Below, one piece after another: positions 1 to 9,377 of a stretch of DNA of 64,000 nucleotides. The stretch is from JABDIY01 sp963803845 (GTDB taxonomy: Bacteria > Actinomycetota > Acidimicrobiia > Acidimicrobiales > SZUA-35): contig CAWDNZ010000005.1 of the NCBI GenBank assembly GCA_963803845.1, positions 1,426,001 to 1,490,000 on the forward strand, read 5' to 3'. How positions within the stretch are numbered: position 1 is the first letter of the stretch; each line of letters starts with the position of its first letter. Below the pieces are notes generated by a model, which saw only the letters and a list, made by a program, of their open reading frames with translations, did no database searches and had not been told where the DNA came from. Position numbers and translations under genes: made by a program.

Positions 1-2624
1 GCCTCGGCCAGTGCCAGGGCCAGCGCCAACGACGCTAGGAAGGTTTCACCGCCAGAGAGCGTGCGGGCGTTGCGCAGTTCATCGGCATTGGTGTGATCCC
101 GCACTGCGAAGGCGCGGCCGTCCCCGACCTCCAGCGAATACTGCCCTCCGGAGAGTTCGAGCAGCCGTCCCGTGGCCCGTTCGACGAGTGTGTCGAGGGC
201 AGCTTTCATCAGCCATCCCTCGAAACCGGATGAGCGGAGAAGGTGCCCGAGCATGGTGGCCACCGTCGCTTGTTCGTCGAGGTTCTCGATGCGGTCTCGA
301 AGCTCCCCCAACCGTGTGCGCCGCTGATCGAATTCCTCAATCGCTGCCTGCGCGGTCGCCTCGATGCCAGCGAGTTTCAGGCCGATTTCCTCGACTGCGA
401 GATGTTCGTGTTCTTCCACGATCCCAGCGAGTTTTGCCCGTAGGCCATCTTCAAGCTGCGCTTGGCGGGTGGCGATGATCTCATAGCGCTCGGTGGCTTC
501 GTTGCGTTGGGTGAGAGCGATCTCATGTTGTCGGGTGGCCCAGTCTTTCAGGGCTGTCCAGTTGGTGAGGATGTCGTCGCCAGGATTCGCCGGCGGTTCG
601 AGCCCTGCTACTCGTTCACGGACGGCGGCGAGTTGGTTGTTGGCCTCGGTGAGCCGTTGCTTTGCCTGCTCGAGCGTTGCCGCGGCCTGCTCGTCGGCGT
701 CCTCGGCTTCTTCGAGTGCTTTCTGGGCTGATGCGAGGTCCTCCTTGAGTCCGATTGCCGTTGTTTGTTGCTCGGAGAGGTTTTCGCGATCGGGCAGGGC
801 GGCCGCATCGGCTCGGGAGGCCTCGAGTTGTTGAGCGGTAGCCTTTTCAGAACCCGCAAGCGTGTTGGCGAGGTCGTCCGCTTCTGAGGCCGCGGTGATC
901 GCGTACCGGTACTCGGGCGACGCCTTGTGTGCCTTGGCGCTTTCGACTGCGGCACGGGTCGCATCCGTCGCGCTCTTCACCGTCTCCTCGAGCTCGACGA
1001 TCTCTGCGCGTAGGGTGGCCAAGGCCGCTGGGCTGTCGATCCCGATGAGTTCGTTGTCGATTTGTGCGAGCGTCTCGAGCGCGGCGTCACGCTTGGTTTC
1101 GGCCTGCAGCATCGCTGCGGTCGCTTGCTCGAACGCTGCTTTGGCCTGAATCGCCTCGGTCTCGCTGCGCTTCACCCGTGTCTTCGCGGCCCGCAGTTCG
1201 GCGTCGTCCACGTGGTGTTCGGGCAGATGTGCAACGTCTTGGAGGCAGAGGGGGCAGGGTTCGCCCACCACCAGCAGATCAGCATGGGCCACCACTCCCG
1301 CTCGAGTTTTCAATTCCTCGGCCTCTTGGCGGGCCTGGTCCAGCTCCGCTGCCTTTTCGTCGGCGGCGCTCTCGAGCGGGCCGATGACCTTGGACGACAC
1401 TGCGAGGGCCTTCTCGGCGTCGGTCACTCGCCTGGTGGCATCGGAGTGGAGTCTGTGGATGTTGAGCCACGCATCGATCTGGCCAAGCGCCGGCTGTCCG
1501 GCTACCGCCAAGCGGGCCGCGTTCTCCGCCGACCGGGCCTCCTCCACCTGGAGATCCAAGGCCGTCTGCGTCTCCCCAAACCCATCGACAAGGGCCCGGC
1601 TCTCCGCCGCCGACTTCTGTGCCGCCTGCAGTTCTAGGACTAGATCCTCGTGCCGTCCGGCGAGTGTGTCGATCGTGTCCAGCATGCCCAACTGGACGGC
1701 CAGGGTGCTGAGGTCGGGACCCTCGGCCACCGCTGCGGCTGCCTTGGTTCTCGCCTTCTTGGCAGTGAGCAGTTCGGCGCTGGTCGCCGCCCGAACTTCG
1801 TCGGCCGTCCGCAACTCGGTGGACAGTTCGTCGATCCCCTCGGGCATAACAACGGTCTCGAGAAGCTCCACGCTGCGCTTAGCGGCATCGACCGCTGCCC
1901 GCACCTCGTCGAGTTCTGCGGCCGCCACCGACAGTTGCCCACGAGTCGTTTCAAACCCTTGCCGAACCTCAATGATCCCTGCCAGCGAGGCGACGAGTTC
2001 GAGCCGCCGGTCGTCGGAGAGTTCACCTTCGCTCTCCTCCGCCTCGCCGCGCAGCACATCGGCCTGGTCCCCGAAGCGGGCTGCCCGCTGGCGGGCTAAC
2101 CGGCCGATTCGCTCATACATGCCCAGGCCGAGGAGTTGCCGCAACGTCGCTTGCCGGTCGGAAGGTTTGTCGTGCAGGAAGTCGGCGAACCGGCCCTGCG
2201 GAAGTACGACGGTTCGGTTGAACTGGTCCACGTCGAGCCCCAGGACCTCCTCGACAGCCTCACTCATGGATCGGGCGTCAGAAGCCAGCACCTCGGATCC
2301 CCGTTCGAGCCTGGCCTCTTTGGTGGTGGCCCCGGTTTTGGTCCGCCGCACCACACGAACGGCGACATAACTGGCCCCGCCGAGCTCGAATGTGAGAGCG
2401 ACCCGGGCTTCGTTGCTGGTGCCGTTGATGGCGGGAGCGACCGCCCGGTTGTCTTCGTAGCGGGCAACCGAGCCGTACAACGCAAACGTGATCGCGTCGA
2501 TGACTGTGGACTTGCCCGAGCCGGTCGGGCCGATCAGAGCAAGCAGGTCGACATCGGTGAAGTCGATCTCGGTGTGTTCCCGGAACGCTCCGAATCCCTT
2601 CATCTCGATCCGTACTGGCCTCAC
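1..2624 (-). CDS. sbcC: DNA double-strand-break repair ATPase SbcC (Rad50-like), 3' end cut by window edge
   Basis: SMC/Rad50-family ATPase that partners SbcD to open and trim hairpins and DNA ends. About 874 codons are visible. An N-terminal Walker A (GPTGSGKST) lies near residue 35, followed by a Q-loop region (VVLPQGRF) and long Glu/Ala/Arg-rich coiled-coil arms. A CPLC zinc-hook motif (C457, C460) joins the two arms. The ABC signature LSGGETF sits at the left edge, so only Walker B and the extreme C-terminus are missing. The GTG start at 2624 forms a GTGA overlap with the sbcD stop and gives the usual N-terminus MRPVRIEMKGFG; ATG at 2603 is an internal alternative. Translationally coupled with sbcD. 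Confidence 0.93.
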   Translation of the reverse strand, partial: MRPVRIEMKGFGAFREHTEIDFTDVDLLALIGPTGSGKSTVIDAITFALYGSVARYEDNRAVAPAINGTSNEARVALTFELGGASYVAVRVVRRTKTGATTKEARLERGSEVLASDARSMSEAVEEVLGLDVDQFNRTVVLPQGRFADFLHDKPSDRQATLRQLLGLGMYERIGRLARQRAARFGDQADVLRGEAEESEGELSDDRRLELVASLAGIIEVRQGFETTRGQLSVAAAELDEVRAAVDAAKRSVELLETVVMPEGIDELSTELRTADEVRAATSAELLTAKKARTKAAAAVAEGPDLSTLAVQLGMLDTIDTLAGRHEDLVLELQAAQKSAAESRALVDGFGETQTALDLQVEEARSAENAARLAVAGQPALGQIDAWLNIHRLHSDATRRVTDAEKALAVSSKVIGPLESAADEKAAELDQARQEAEELKTRAGVVAHADLLVVGEPCPLCLQDVAHLPEHHVDDAELRAAKTRVKRSETEAIQAKAAFEQATAAMLQAETKRDAALETLAQIDNELIGIDSPAALATLRAEIVELEETVKSATDATRAAVESAKAHKASPEYRYAITAASEADDLANTLAGSEKATAQQLEASRADAAALPDRENLSEQQTTAIGLKEDLASAQKALEEAEDADEQAAATLEQAKQRLTEANNQLAAVRERVAGLEPPANPGDDILTNWTALKDWATRQHEIALTQRNEATERYEIIATRQAQLEDGLRAKLAGIVEEHEHLAVEEIGLKLAGIEATAQAAIEEFDQRRTRLGELRDRIENLDEQATVATMLGHLLRSSGFEGWLMKAALDTLVERATGRLLELSGGQYSLEVGDGRAFAVRDHTNADELRNARTLSGGETFLASLALALALAE

Positions 2625-3778
2625 CACTCCACACCGTCGTGATACTCGTCGAGCAGATCGGCGAACAACGCGCCTACCCGCACGTCGTCGACCCCCTGGA
2701 GTCGGAGGTACTCGGCGAAGAGCTCCTGAGGCGACCGATTGTGATTCGCATCCCACCGGGCCTGGGACGACGCCGCAACCGGAGTGTTGATCCGCACCTC
2801 GACCACCCCAGGTCCGAGCATCTCCCGCACGTCCTCGGCCAGACCGGCTCGGCCCGGCTCGTTCAGCACGACGCGTAACCACGAATCCGGGTCGATCGTG
2901 AACGACCGGATCTCCTCCAAGGTCCCCTGCACGGTGTGCAGCGGCCGGCCCGACCCGAGCCCCACCGCAACGACATCGGCGGGAGCACCCGGTTCGAGGG
3001 TCACCACGTTCACCTGCTTGGCCTGCGACTCCTCGCCGAAATCGAGCTGGAGCGGCGAACCGCAATAGTGCAACGCCGGCCCAGCCGGGACGACCTGAGG
3101 GGCGTGAAGGTGCCCGAGAGCCCCGTACCCGATCGTCACGGGAAACGAGGGTGCGGTGACGGCGTACTCCTCGACGAGGTGGGCGCTGCGCTCGCCCCCA
3201 CCCGCGGTGGCACCCAACACGAACGCATGGGCCGCCAGGATGTTGACTGTGTCGGTCTCGAAGGCGTCGCACAACGCACCGATCAGAAGGCTCAGCCGCT
3301 GGCTGTATCTTTGCGCGTTTTCGAACGCCGCCTGTTCCATGAGGTGCTGCGCCCGTACGATCCCCCTCTTCGACACGAACGGCAGCATCGCCACGCGCAC
3401 GTCCGATCCGTCCGCCGCCTTCAGCGACAACACGCCCCCCTCGTCGGGCCGAGTGGGTTCGGCAACCACGTGCACCCGCCCCAGCTCCAGCAATGGGGCG
3501 ACAGCTCGAAGCCGGCGAGGGTTGTCGTGATTGCCGGCGATGACCGCCACCTCGGCACCGGTCTTGGCCAACCCCAGCAACGCCCGGTAGACGATCTCCT
3601 CCGCTTCAGGACCAGGGGTGGAGGTGTCGAACAAGTCTCCGGCCACGACGACCAGGTCAACCGTTTCCCGCTCGGCGATTTCCGCTATCTCACCCAGAAC
3701 CGCTCGATGTTCCTCAGCCCGCGACGCTCCTCGGATCGTCCTGCCCACATGCCAGTCCGAGGTGTGGAGCAGCTTCAT
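2621..3778 (-). CDS. sbcD: Exonuclease SbcD (Mre11-like metallophosphoesterase)
   Basis: 385-residue nuclease subunit of the SbcCD complex. The calcineurin-like phosphoesterase motifs are present in order: D8-W-H10 near the N-terminus, GDLFD, GNHDNP, and later histidines in GYGALGHLHAPQ, which bind the two catalytic metals. Length is typical of the family. The ATG start lies 10 bp after the stop of the HerA-like gene and its stop overlaps the sbcC start, so the three genes form one transcription unit. The order HerA-SbcD-SbcC is a known repair arrangement; a NurA nuclease is not visible. Confidence 0.95.
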   Translation of the reverse strand: MKLLHTSDWHVGRTIRGASRAEEHRAVLGEIAEIAERETVDLVVVAGDLFDTSTPGPEAEEIVYRALLGLAKTGAEVAVIAGNHDNPRRLRAVAPLLELGRVHVVAEPTRPDEGGVLSLKAADGSDVRVAMLPFVSKRGIVRAQHLMEQAAFENAQRYSQRLSLLIGALCDAFETDTVNILAAHAFVLGATAGGGERSAHLVEEYAVTAPSFPVTIGYGALGHLHAPQVVPAGPALHYCGSPLQLDFGEESQAKQVNVVTLEPGAPADVVAVGLGSGRPLHTVQGTLEEIRSFTIDPDSWLRVVLNEPGRAGLAEDVREMLGPGVVEVRINTPVAASSQARWDANHNRSPQELFAEYLRLQGVDDVRVGALFADLLDEYHDGVEW

Positions 3779-3787
3779 GCCGCCCGG

Positions 3788-5503
3788 TCAGCCCAGACCA
3801 TCGAAAGGATCGGCAGGGACATCGCCCTCACCGCCGGTCGGAGCGGCCGCAAGATCTGCCTCGGCGGCACGAGTGGCCCACGCGGGGAACGGAAACTCGA
3901 TCAGCAGCGGGACCGGCAGGCGGGGTTGGGATACGAACATCGACCCCGGCTTGAGGATCGTGGACCGCTGTCGTTGCGCCGCAGGCAGAAAGCCGTACTG
4001 GTCACGGCCCGCCTCGGCAGTATCGAGCCGGCCCACCACACGAACCGCGGAGTTGGCAACAACCCGCCGCTCCACCTCACTAGCAGTCTGTTGCGCCCCG
4101 ATCAGAATCATCCCCAGGCTCCGGCCCCGCTCGGCCACGTCGAGGAGGATCTCCTTGATTGGACTCGACGAATCACGGGGGGCGTACTTGTTGAGCTCGT
4201 CGAGCACGACAAACTGCAGCGGCTCAGCGGTCCCTGACTCCTCTTTGGCATCAAAGGCCTGGCGCAGGACCACGCCGACCACGAAACGTTTGGCCCGATC
4301 ATGCAGCATGTGCAGATCCACCACCGTCACCTGTTGGGCGTTCAAGTCGATGGCGTGACGCGGCGCATCGTCGAGATCCGCACGAATCAAATGGCCGATA
4401 TGGCGTTCGGCTGAGGCGAGGCGGCGGACAAAAGCGTTAATGGTGCCCGAACCGATAGCCCGTCCCGTCCATCGTGGATCCGCCGGCTCGTCAGGGTCAT
4501 CGGGGATCAACTGCGCTTCGATGATGCTCACAAGATCGCTGAACGTGCGGGCCGTTCGACCCTCGATCCGGACCGCCCCATCACTGGTGTCACCGGACCG
4601 TGCGTAATGCTGGAGCTGGGCGGCTACCGACTGCACCACGATCGTGTACTGCTGGCGTTCGTCCTCAGCATCGGCGAACAGGTACGGCAACAATCCCTGC
4701 CGGCAGAACTGGGCGATCGTCCAATACAGAGGTCGCACACCCGCATGGCGGGCCCCAGTGGCCGGCGTTCCGTTTGGATCACCCTTCCGGGGAGGAGCGA
4801 GGATACGAACCGACTGGAACGGTGCCGCCTCCAGTCCGAGCAACCCGTAACGAGCCCGCTGGGTCTCATCGAGCCGGGTGTTCGGATAGTCCAGGAAAAG
4901 CAGGTCCTCCCCCTTGACGTTGAAGATCAGCCCCTTGGTGTTCGCCGCCGCCGCGCCGAGCACACCAGAGGTGAACAACGAGTAGAGCAGAAACGTTGCA
5001 TAGCTTGTTTTGGTCGCAACACCGGAGATGCCCGAGATGTTCACGTGGGCGCCCTTGGTCCCGTCGATGAAATCGAGATCAAGACTCACCGGCTCCCCAT
5101 CATGGGAAAGCCCCGCCGGCAACCTGCGGGTCACCTCCGTGAAATCAAGCGCCGCATCCCGTTCAGCACCGAATGCCCTACGAACCGGCGTGCCCGGCAA
5201 CGGCGGAACGAAAACTTCCGGCGAGATCCGGGTCACCTGGACAAGCGCCGCCTCACTCACCTCAGCCGGCAACAAACCATCAGCAATAAGGAACACGTCA
5301 GAATCGAAACGGGCGCCCTCGTGACGGGCTCGGACCTGGCCGACGATCCCATAAATCGACACCACATCACCATTCGCCAGCACACGATCAAGAGCCACAA
5401 CATCATCGAGTTGGAGGTTCTGGCCCGCCTCGACCGCAACCCAGAATTCCAGTGGTGTTGCATCGTCGGTTCCAAGAACCCGACCACAACCTCCATCGCC
5501 ACT
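3788..5503 (-). CDS. HerA-like DNA translocase ATPase (HAS-barrel + DUF87)
   Basis: Hexameric FtsK/HerA-class ATPase expected to move DNA for end resection. An N-terminal beta-barrel (HAS) domain covers about the first 110 residues. A P-loop-like GISGVATKTS follows; it has KT as in HerA proteins but is not a textbook Walker A. The Walker B segment is QFVVLDELNKYAP, then an arginine/sensor region (GRSLGMILIGAQQ). I chose ATG 5503 (MSGDGGCGR); the frame is open to ATG 5554, which would add 17 residues, and neither has a clear ribosome binding site. First gene of the herA-sbcD-sbcC unit. Confidence 0.85.
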   Translation of the reverse strand, partial: SGDGGCGRVLGTDDATPLEFWVAVEAGQNLQLDDVVALDRVLANGDVVSIYGIVGQVRARHEGARFDSDVFLIADGLLPAEVSEAALVQVTRISPEVFVPPLPGTPVRRAFGAERDAALDFTEVTRRLPAGLSHDGEPVSLDLDFIDGTKGAHVNISGISGVATKTSYATFLLYSLFTSGVLGAAAANTKGLIFNVKGEDLLFLDYPNTRLDETQRARYGLLGLEAAPFQSVRILAPPRKGDPNGTPATGARHAGVRPLYWTIAQFCRQGLLPYLFADAEDERQQYTIVVQSVAAQLQHYARSGDTSDGAVRIEGRTARTFSDLVSIIEAQLIPDDPDEPADPRWTGRAIGSGTINAFVRRLASAERHIGHLIRADLDDAPRHAIDLNAQQVTVVDLHMLHDRAKRFVVGVVLRQAFDAKEESGTAEPLQFVVLDELNKYAPRDSSSPIKEILLDVAERGRSLGMILIGAQQTASEVERRVVANSAVRVVGRLDTAEAGRDQYGFLPAAQRQRSTILKPGSMFVSQPRLPVPLLIEFPFPAWATRAAEADLAAAPTGGEGDVPADPFDGLG

Positions 5504-5639
5504 CATCGAATGGAGAGAATAGCTCGGAAAGCCCATCAGCCAGACCATCCCCAACAGCCACCACTACAGCGCTGAAGGGGGGAAACCGTGGAGTTCGTTT
5601 CTCGCCCCCTCAGAGGCCGGATAAGAAATCAGCTGTCCC

Positions 5640-6089
5640 TCATCGCCGCGAGGCGATGAAATCGTCGAGGAGTTCCATGCGGAGCTCAGCGGACGCACGA
5701 TCCATCCCGAACTCGAGCCAAATCATGGCATTTTTTTCCCCGTCGGAGTTCTCCTCGAACAGACCGGGGAACTCATTGAAGAAGACCTGATCGTAGAGTT
5801 CGGGCCGGGTCCGCTCGACCCACACACGAAATTCGGCTTCGGCAGCGAGCACTCCGTTGGGAGTCTCCCCAGCGGGTATCTCGAGATCGGACGCCCAGAC
5901 GCGGCCATCCTCCACAAAAATCCCGAACCTCGTGGTCAGCGTCTCAGCCAAGACCTGTGAGTAGAAGTAATCCTCACCAAAGGTCAGTTCGCAAACCACG
6001 TGGGTCCCGGCTAGCCCGTATGGGGTGCAGGCGCTGAGCGTCGGCTCGGCCTTGAGTGCCATGCTCGACACGAGGTTTTCGCGAAACAT
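5640..6089 (-). CDS. SnoaL-like / NTF2-like hypothetical protein, probably 5'-truncated
   Basis: 149 residues from ATG 6089. The tail resembles the C-terminal half of actinobacterial secreted SnoaL-like proteins: a Cys-x-P-x-G stretch, then a beta-rich segment ending in EDGRVWASD, then an acidic helix. The reading frame continues upstream of the ATG with coding-like residues (FNYVAFLEPSS) until an in-frame TAG about 39 bases upstream. No N-terminal half or signal peptide is visible before that stop. This suggests either an intact small protein or a relic of a longer lipoprotein. Function unknown. Confidence 0.5.
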   Translation of the reverse strand: MFRENLVSSMALKAEPTLSACTPYGLAGTHVVCELTFGEDYFYSQVLAETLTTRFGIFVEDGRVWASDLEIPAGETPNGVLAAEAEFRVWVERTRPELYDQVFFNEFPGLFEENSDGEKNAMIWLEFGMDRASAELRMELLDDFIASRR

Positions 6090-6258
6090 CGAGCTTGGCT
6101 CCAGGAATGCAACATAATTGAACGCCTAGCTGCGACGATCGAGGACCCAGGGCTGCGGGAGTCGTTTCTCGGTGCGAATGCGGTACGTACGGTGACAAAG
6201 CGGAGTTGACCCCGTACTCGGGCCAGTGGCGCGATCGTTATATGTTCTAATGAATCAC

Positions 6259-6708
6259 ATGATCCGACCCTACAGATCAGAGGATCTTGGCGAGGTTCTC
6301 GAACTTTGGCACAAGGCGTCGCGAATCGCGCACCCCTTCCTCACGGAGGCTTTTCTTGAGAAGGAAAGGGCTGAGATCGCCGAGCGCTGGCTCCCCGTGG
6401 CTGAGACGGTCGTCAATGAACTCCAGGAGACGGTGGTCGGCTTCTTGGCCCTAATTGGCAACGAAGTAGGCGCAATCTTCGTCGACCCCAGACATCAGGG
6501 GAACGGAGTAGGTCAGGCGTTGATGGATCACGCCAGGGCCAGCCGCGAATTTCTTGAGCTGGATGTCTTCGAAGCGAATCCAATCGGCCGCAAGTTCTAT
6601 GAGGCCTACGGCTTCCAGCTGATTGGACGTCATGTTCACGAGGAAACAAGACAACCCCAGCTGCGTCTCATGATTCACGGCGAGTCCTTGTCAGCTACCT
6701 GCCAGTAA
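6259..6708 (+). CDS. GNAT-family N-acetyltransferase
   Basis: About 149 residues from ATG 6259 (MIRPYR, the usual GNAT opening); upstream in-frame starts at 6226 and 6250 exist. Acetyl-CoA binding motif A is AIFVDPRHQGNGVGQAL (Q/RxxGxG/A type), followed by the ANPIGRKFYEAYGF helix that is typical of the fold. Substrate is unknown; the pattern is closest to the YjaB/YiiD-like single-domain enzymes. The 3' end overlaps the convergent prenyltransferase gene by 18 bp. Confidence 0.8.
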   Translation: MIRPYRSEDLGEVLELWHKASRIAHPFLTEAFLEKERAEIAERWLPVAETVVNELQETVVGFLALIGNEVGAIFVDPRHQGNGVGQALMDHARASREFLELDVFEANPIGRKFYEAYGFQLIGRHVHEETRQPQLRLMIHGESLSATCQ

Positions 6709-7551
6709 GGCACTGCCGGCGACTACGAGTGTTGCCACGGCTGCCGCAGTCAGGATGGAATAGTTGTTCCTCCTGAGCCCTTCGGCAGCGATCACGGCTG
6801 GCACTGCGGCGGCAAGAACACCCCAGGCCGCTAGTGCGGCAATCGCTCCAATCACCCCCGCTACGACCGCGACGATGCCAGCGACGATCACCAAGAAGGC
6901 CATCAACTGGATGGTGACCTGACGCCCGATCCGAACGGCCAGCACCCGTTTGCCCGCTTCCGCATCGGTCTCAAGATCAGGAATTTCGAACGCCAACATC
7001 ATCCCGAAGTGAATAGGAACGAGCACAGCAATTGACCACCAAAGCGACTCTGGCGTTGACCCGCCTTGTGCAAGCGATCCGATGAGCGGCACGGCCGCTG
7101 CCACCACGAGCGTGGTGGCCAGCTCACCGAGACCGGTGTCGAGTAGTCGCACCGGGGGCATCGAGTACGCCCACGAAACACCAAGAGTGGCGACTCCGAG
7201 AGCAGCGGCGGGAAGGCTGTAGGTGGCGACGATCGCAGCCGCACTCACCGCGATCGCCGAGCTGACCATGGCGGCGTGGCGGGCCAGGAGCGGCTCGAAG
7301 ATGTGTGCGGTCAACACGCCGCTACCGCCCGAGAAGAACGTGCGGTTGGTGACAAAGCTGTCGACTTCGACGTCGGCGTATTCATTGACATAGTGGGCAG
7401 TGATCTGGGCGGCAGTCACCATGATCTGAGCAATCACATAACGAGCGGCATCGACCTCTTCACCGCTGAACGCACCCACGGCGAACAGAAGGACGCCGCC
7501 GAGGAGAAAGTGAGGTCGGCTCAGCCGGATGAACGCCGATACGGTGCGCAT
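6691..7551 (-). CDS. UbiA-family membrane prenyltransferase
   Basis: 286-residue polytopic membrane protein. The two Asp-rich motifs that bind Mg-prenyl diphosphate are recognisable: NEYADVEVD near residue 57 (with N-E in place of the usual N-D) and DLETDAEAGKR near residue 190. About eight hydrophobic helices. Related enzymes such as MenA and UbiA attach prenyl chains to quinone or other aromatic precursors; the substrate cannot be read here because no quinone genes are adjacent. Divergent from the MFS gene at 7636. Confidence 0.8.
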   Translation of the reverse strand: MRTVSAFIRLSRPHFLLGGVLLFAVGAFSGEEVDAARYVIAQIMVTAAQITAHYVNEYADVEVDSFVTNRTFFSGGSGVLTAHIFEPLLARHAAMVSSAIAVSAAAIVATYSLPAAALGVATLGVSWAYSMPPVRLLDTGLGELATTLVVAAAVPLIGSLAQGGSTPESLWWSIAVLVPIHFGMMLAFEIPDLETDAEAGKRVLAVRIGRQVTIQLMAFLVIVAGIVAVVAGVIGAIAALAAWGVLAAAVPAVIAAEGLRRNNYSILTAAAVATLVVAGSALLAGS

Positions 7552-7635
7552 TCAATCATTCTGACTCGCCGGGGCGGTCGTGCAATGCTCGAAGCGGTTA
7601 CGGCTCGGTTCGCAGATCGTCTCTAGAGTCAGTAC

Positions 7636-8820
7636 ATGCCGGACCGCGGGACGATCGATCATCGATCTGTCGGCATCCTCGGCGCTGTCACAATTTGCTC
7701 GTACGGCACGTGGTATTACGCATTCGGCGTTCTGCTGGACCCAATCCGGCTAAGCGAGAGTTGGAGCGAATCGACCCTGGCGGCGTCATTCTCGGCCGGC
7801 ACGGTGGTAATCGGACTCACCACCGTTTCCGGTGGCCGCTTGCTCGACAAATACGGTCACCGAACCGTCTTCCTGCTCGCTTCGGTTCTGGGGCCGTGTG
7901 CGCTGCTGCTGGCTTCGGTCGCTCCCTCGGTCGGGCTGTTCTTCGTGGCCGCCGCGATCGGTTCCGGAGCGCTGGGATCCCTTGGTTTCTACCACGTCAC
8001 CATGACCGCCGCCGTTCGTCTCAATCCCGACCAACCGGCTCGAGCTATCGCCGTGCTCACCATCTGGGGAGCTGCAGCCTCGGCGATCTATTTGCCTACG
8101 GCGTCCTGGCTAGAAGAGACCTACGGGTGGCGGACTACCACTCGCCTCCTTGCCGCCGCAGCGTTCGTGATCTACGTGTCGGCCGCAGCCCTGCTTCCCA
8201 CTGGTGAGGTTGTTGAAGCTCGTGTGCAACCGCCGCTGACCACCGTGCTCCGGTCAATGGTGTCCCAACCGGACGCTCGCCGCTTCACGTTCGCTGTTGG
8301 CTTCGGAGGAATCGCCATGGCAACCATGCTCGTCTACCAGGTTCCCACAATGACTGCGGTTGGACTTCCCGCCGGGACGGCGGCCGCAGTGGCAGGGCTA
8401 CGAGGCTTCAGCCAGCTCGGTGGACGCATTCCGCTCACGCCAATCGTGAAGCGGATCGGGAACGACAGAGCCCTGCTCCTAGCATTCGTCGCTATCGGAA
8501 TCGGCGGTGTACTCCTCTCCTTCTCCGGCACGCTTCCGGTGGCCATCCTTTTTGCGCTGGTGGCCGGCTTCGGAATCGGCGCCTTCAGCCCGCTTCAGGG
8601 CATGAAGGCAGAAGAGTTGTTCGAGCGGGACACCTTGGGCGCCACCATGGGTTTCTACGGGTCTGTACTCGTTCTCGTGGGATCCGTCGGTCCGGTTCTC
8701 ACGGGTTTCATCGCAGAATCCACGGGTGACCGCCGCTGGGCGTCGGTCGTAATCGTTGCGTCAGCCAGCGCCGCAATCGTCGCTGTTAGGCTAGAACGCC
8801 CACCCCGCCCCACGAGCTGA
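7636..8820 (+). CDS. MFS transporter
   Basis: 394-residue major facilitator superfamily permease with about twelve hydrophobic segments. The loop 2-3 signature is degenerate (GGRLLDKYGHRTVF) and a second copy-like loop follows helix 8. It resembles oxalate/formate or monocarboxylate-type MFS members (OFA/MCT group), as does the MFS gene at 10743, but the substrate is not inferable. A dispersed repeat begins directly after its stop codon. Confidence 0.85.
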   Translation: MPDRGTIDHRSVGILGAVTICSYGTWYYAFGVLLDPIRLSESWSESTLAASFSAGTVVIGLTTVSGGRLLDKYGHRTVFLLASVLGPCALLLASVAPSVGLFFVAAAIGSGALGSLGFYHVTMTAAVRLNPDQPARAIAVLTIWGAAASAIYLPTASWLEETYGWRTTTRLLAAAAFVIYVSAAALLPTGEVVEARVQPPLTTVLRSMVSQPDARRFTFAVGFGGIAMATMLVYQVPTMTAVGLPAGTAAAVAGLRGFSQLGGRIPLTPIVKRIGNDRALLLAFVAIGIGGVLLSFSGTLPVAILFALVAGFGIGAFSPLQGMKAEELFERDTLGATMGFYGSVLVLVGSVGPVLTGFIAESTGDRRWASVVIVASASAAIVAVRLERPPRPTS

Positions 8821-8890
8821 CCGCCGCAAGGTTCGGAAAGCGAAAGTTCGAGCGGCCAGATGGCGGTTGAGCGACGCTTCGGACTGCCAT
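8821..8890. repeat. Dispersed hairpin repeat, copy 1
   Basis: A roughly 70-bp segment that matches the copy at 24572-24641 at about 55 of 70 positions. The first 19 bases are identical, including GCAAGGTTCGG. It carries inverted ends GCCGC (8823-8827) and GCGGC (8852-8856) around an inner CGAA/TTCG pairing. It occupies the gap between the stops of two convergent genes, where it could act as a bidirectional terminator or be a REP-like element. Confidence 0.6.
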
Positions 8891-8909
8891 GTGGGCCGAG
8901 AACCCGCCA

Positions 8910-9377
8910 TCAGCGGGGTTCGATGGCCACGAGGATCGCACGACACGACCCGGTGGTCCGGACGATGCTGACCATCGTGGACAGCTGTCCCTCAAGACGT
9001 GACCCTTCTTCGGGCGTGACAAAGTACTGCTCGAGGGAAGGAAACGTGACGCGATCGCTGGAGATGACCTCGCCGCGGATGCAGGTCTCGCCAGATGCCA
9101 GCGTCGGACGGCTCGCGGACACGCGGAGTCCGTTTGCCGGTCTGGCGTCGTCGAATACCACGTAGGCAACGTCGCCGCGTTCCAGCGGCACCGGCACCTC
9201 CACGGGAACGTCGTAGGTGAGATCCACGTAGTTGCCCCGGAAGAGCGAAAGTGGATCGACCGGCCGGATCGACAGAGCGACCTCGTCACCGGTGGCCCGA
9301 ATCCACAACGGCTGCGCCAACGCCACAAGCATCGTCACCAGGGCGACGCCGACCGCAATCACGTGCCGCCGGCTCAT
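8910..9377 (-). CDS. GDYXXLXY-domain membrane-anchored protein
   Basis: 155 residues with one N-terminal membrane helix (VIAVGVALVTMLVALAQPLW). The family-defining motif appears as RGNYVDLTYD around residue 47 (GDYxxLxY with Asp replaced by Asn). Members of this family are usually encoded next to DUF2157 membrane proteins, exactly as here. Start overlaps the DUF2157 gene stop (ATGA). Biochemical function is unknown. Confidence 0.8.
   Translation of the reverse strand: MSRRHVIAVGVALVTMLVALAQPLWIRATGDEVALSIRPVDPLSLFRGNYVDLTYDVPVEVPVPLERGDVAYVVFDDARPANGLRVSASRPTLASGETCIRGEVISSDRVTFPSLEQYFVTPEEGSRLEGQLSTMVSIVRTTGSCRAILVAIEPR

Noticed and set aside
2936..4237. Open frame of 433 codons on the + strand
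   Set aside because: Antisense to sbcD and the HerA-like gene, both with clear catalytic motifs.
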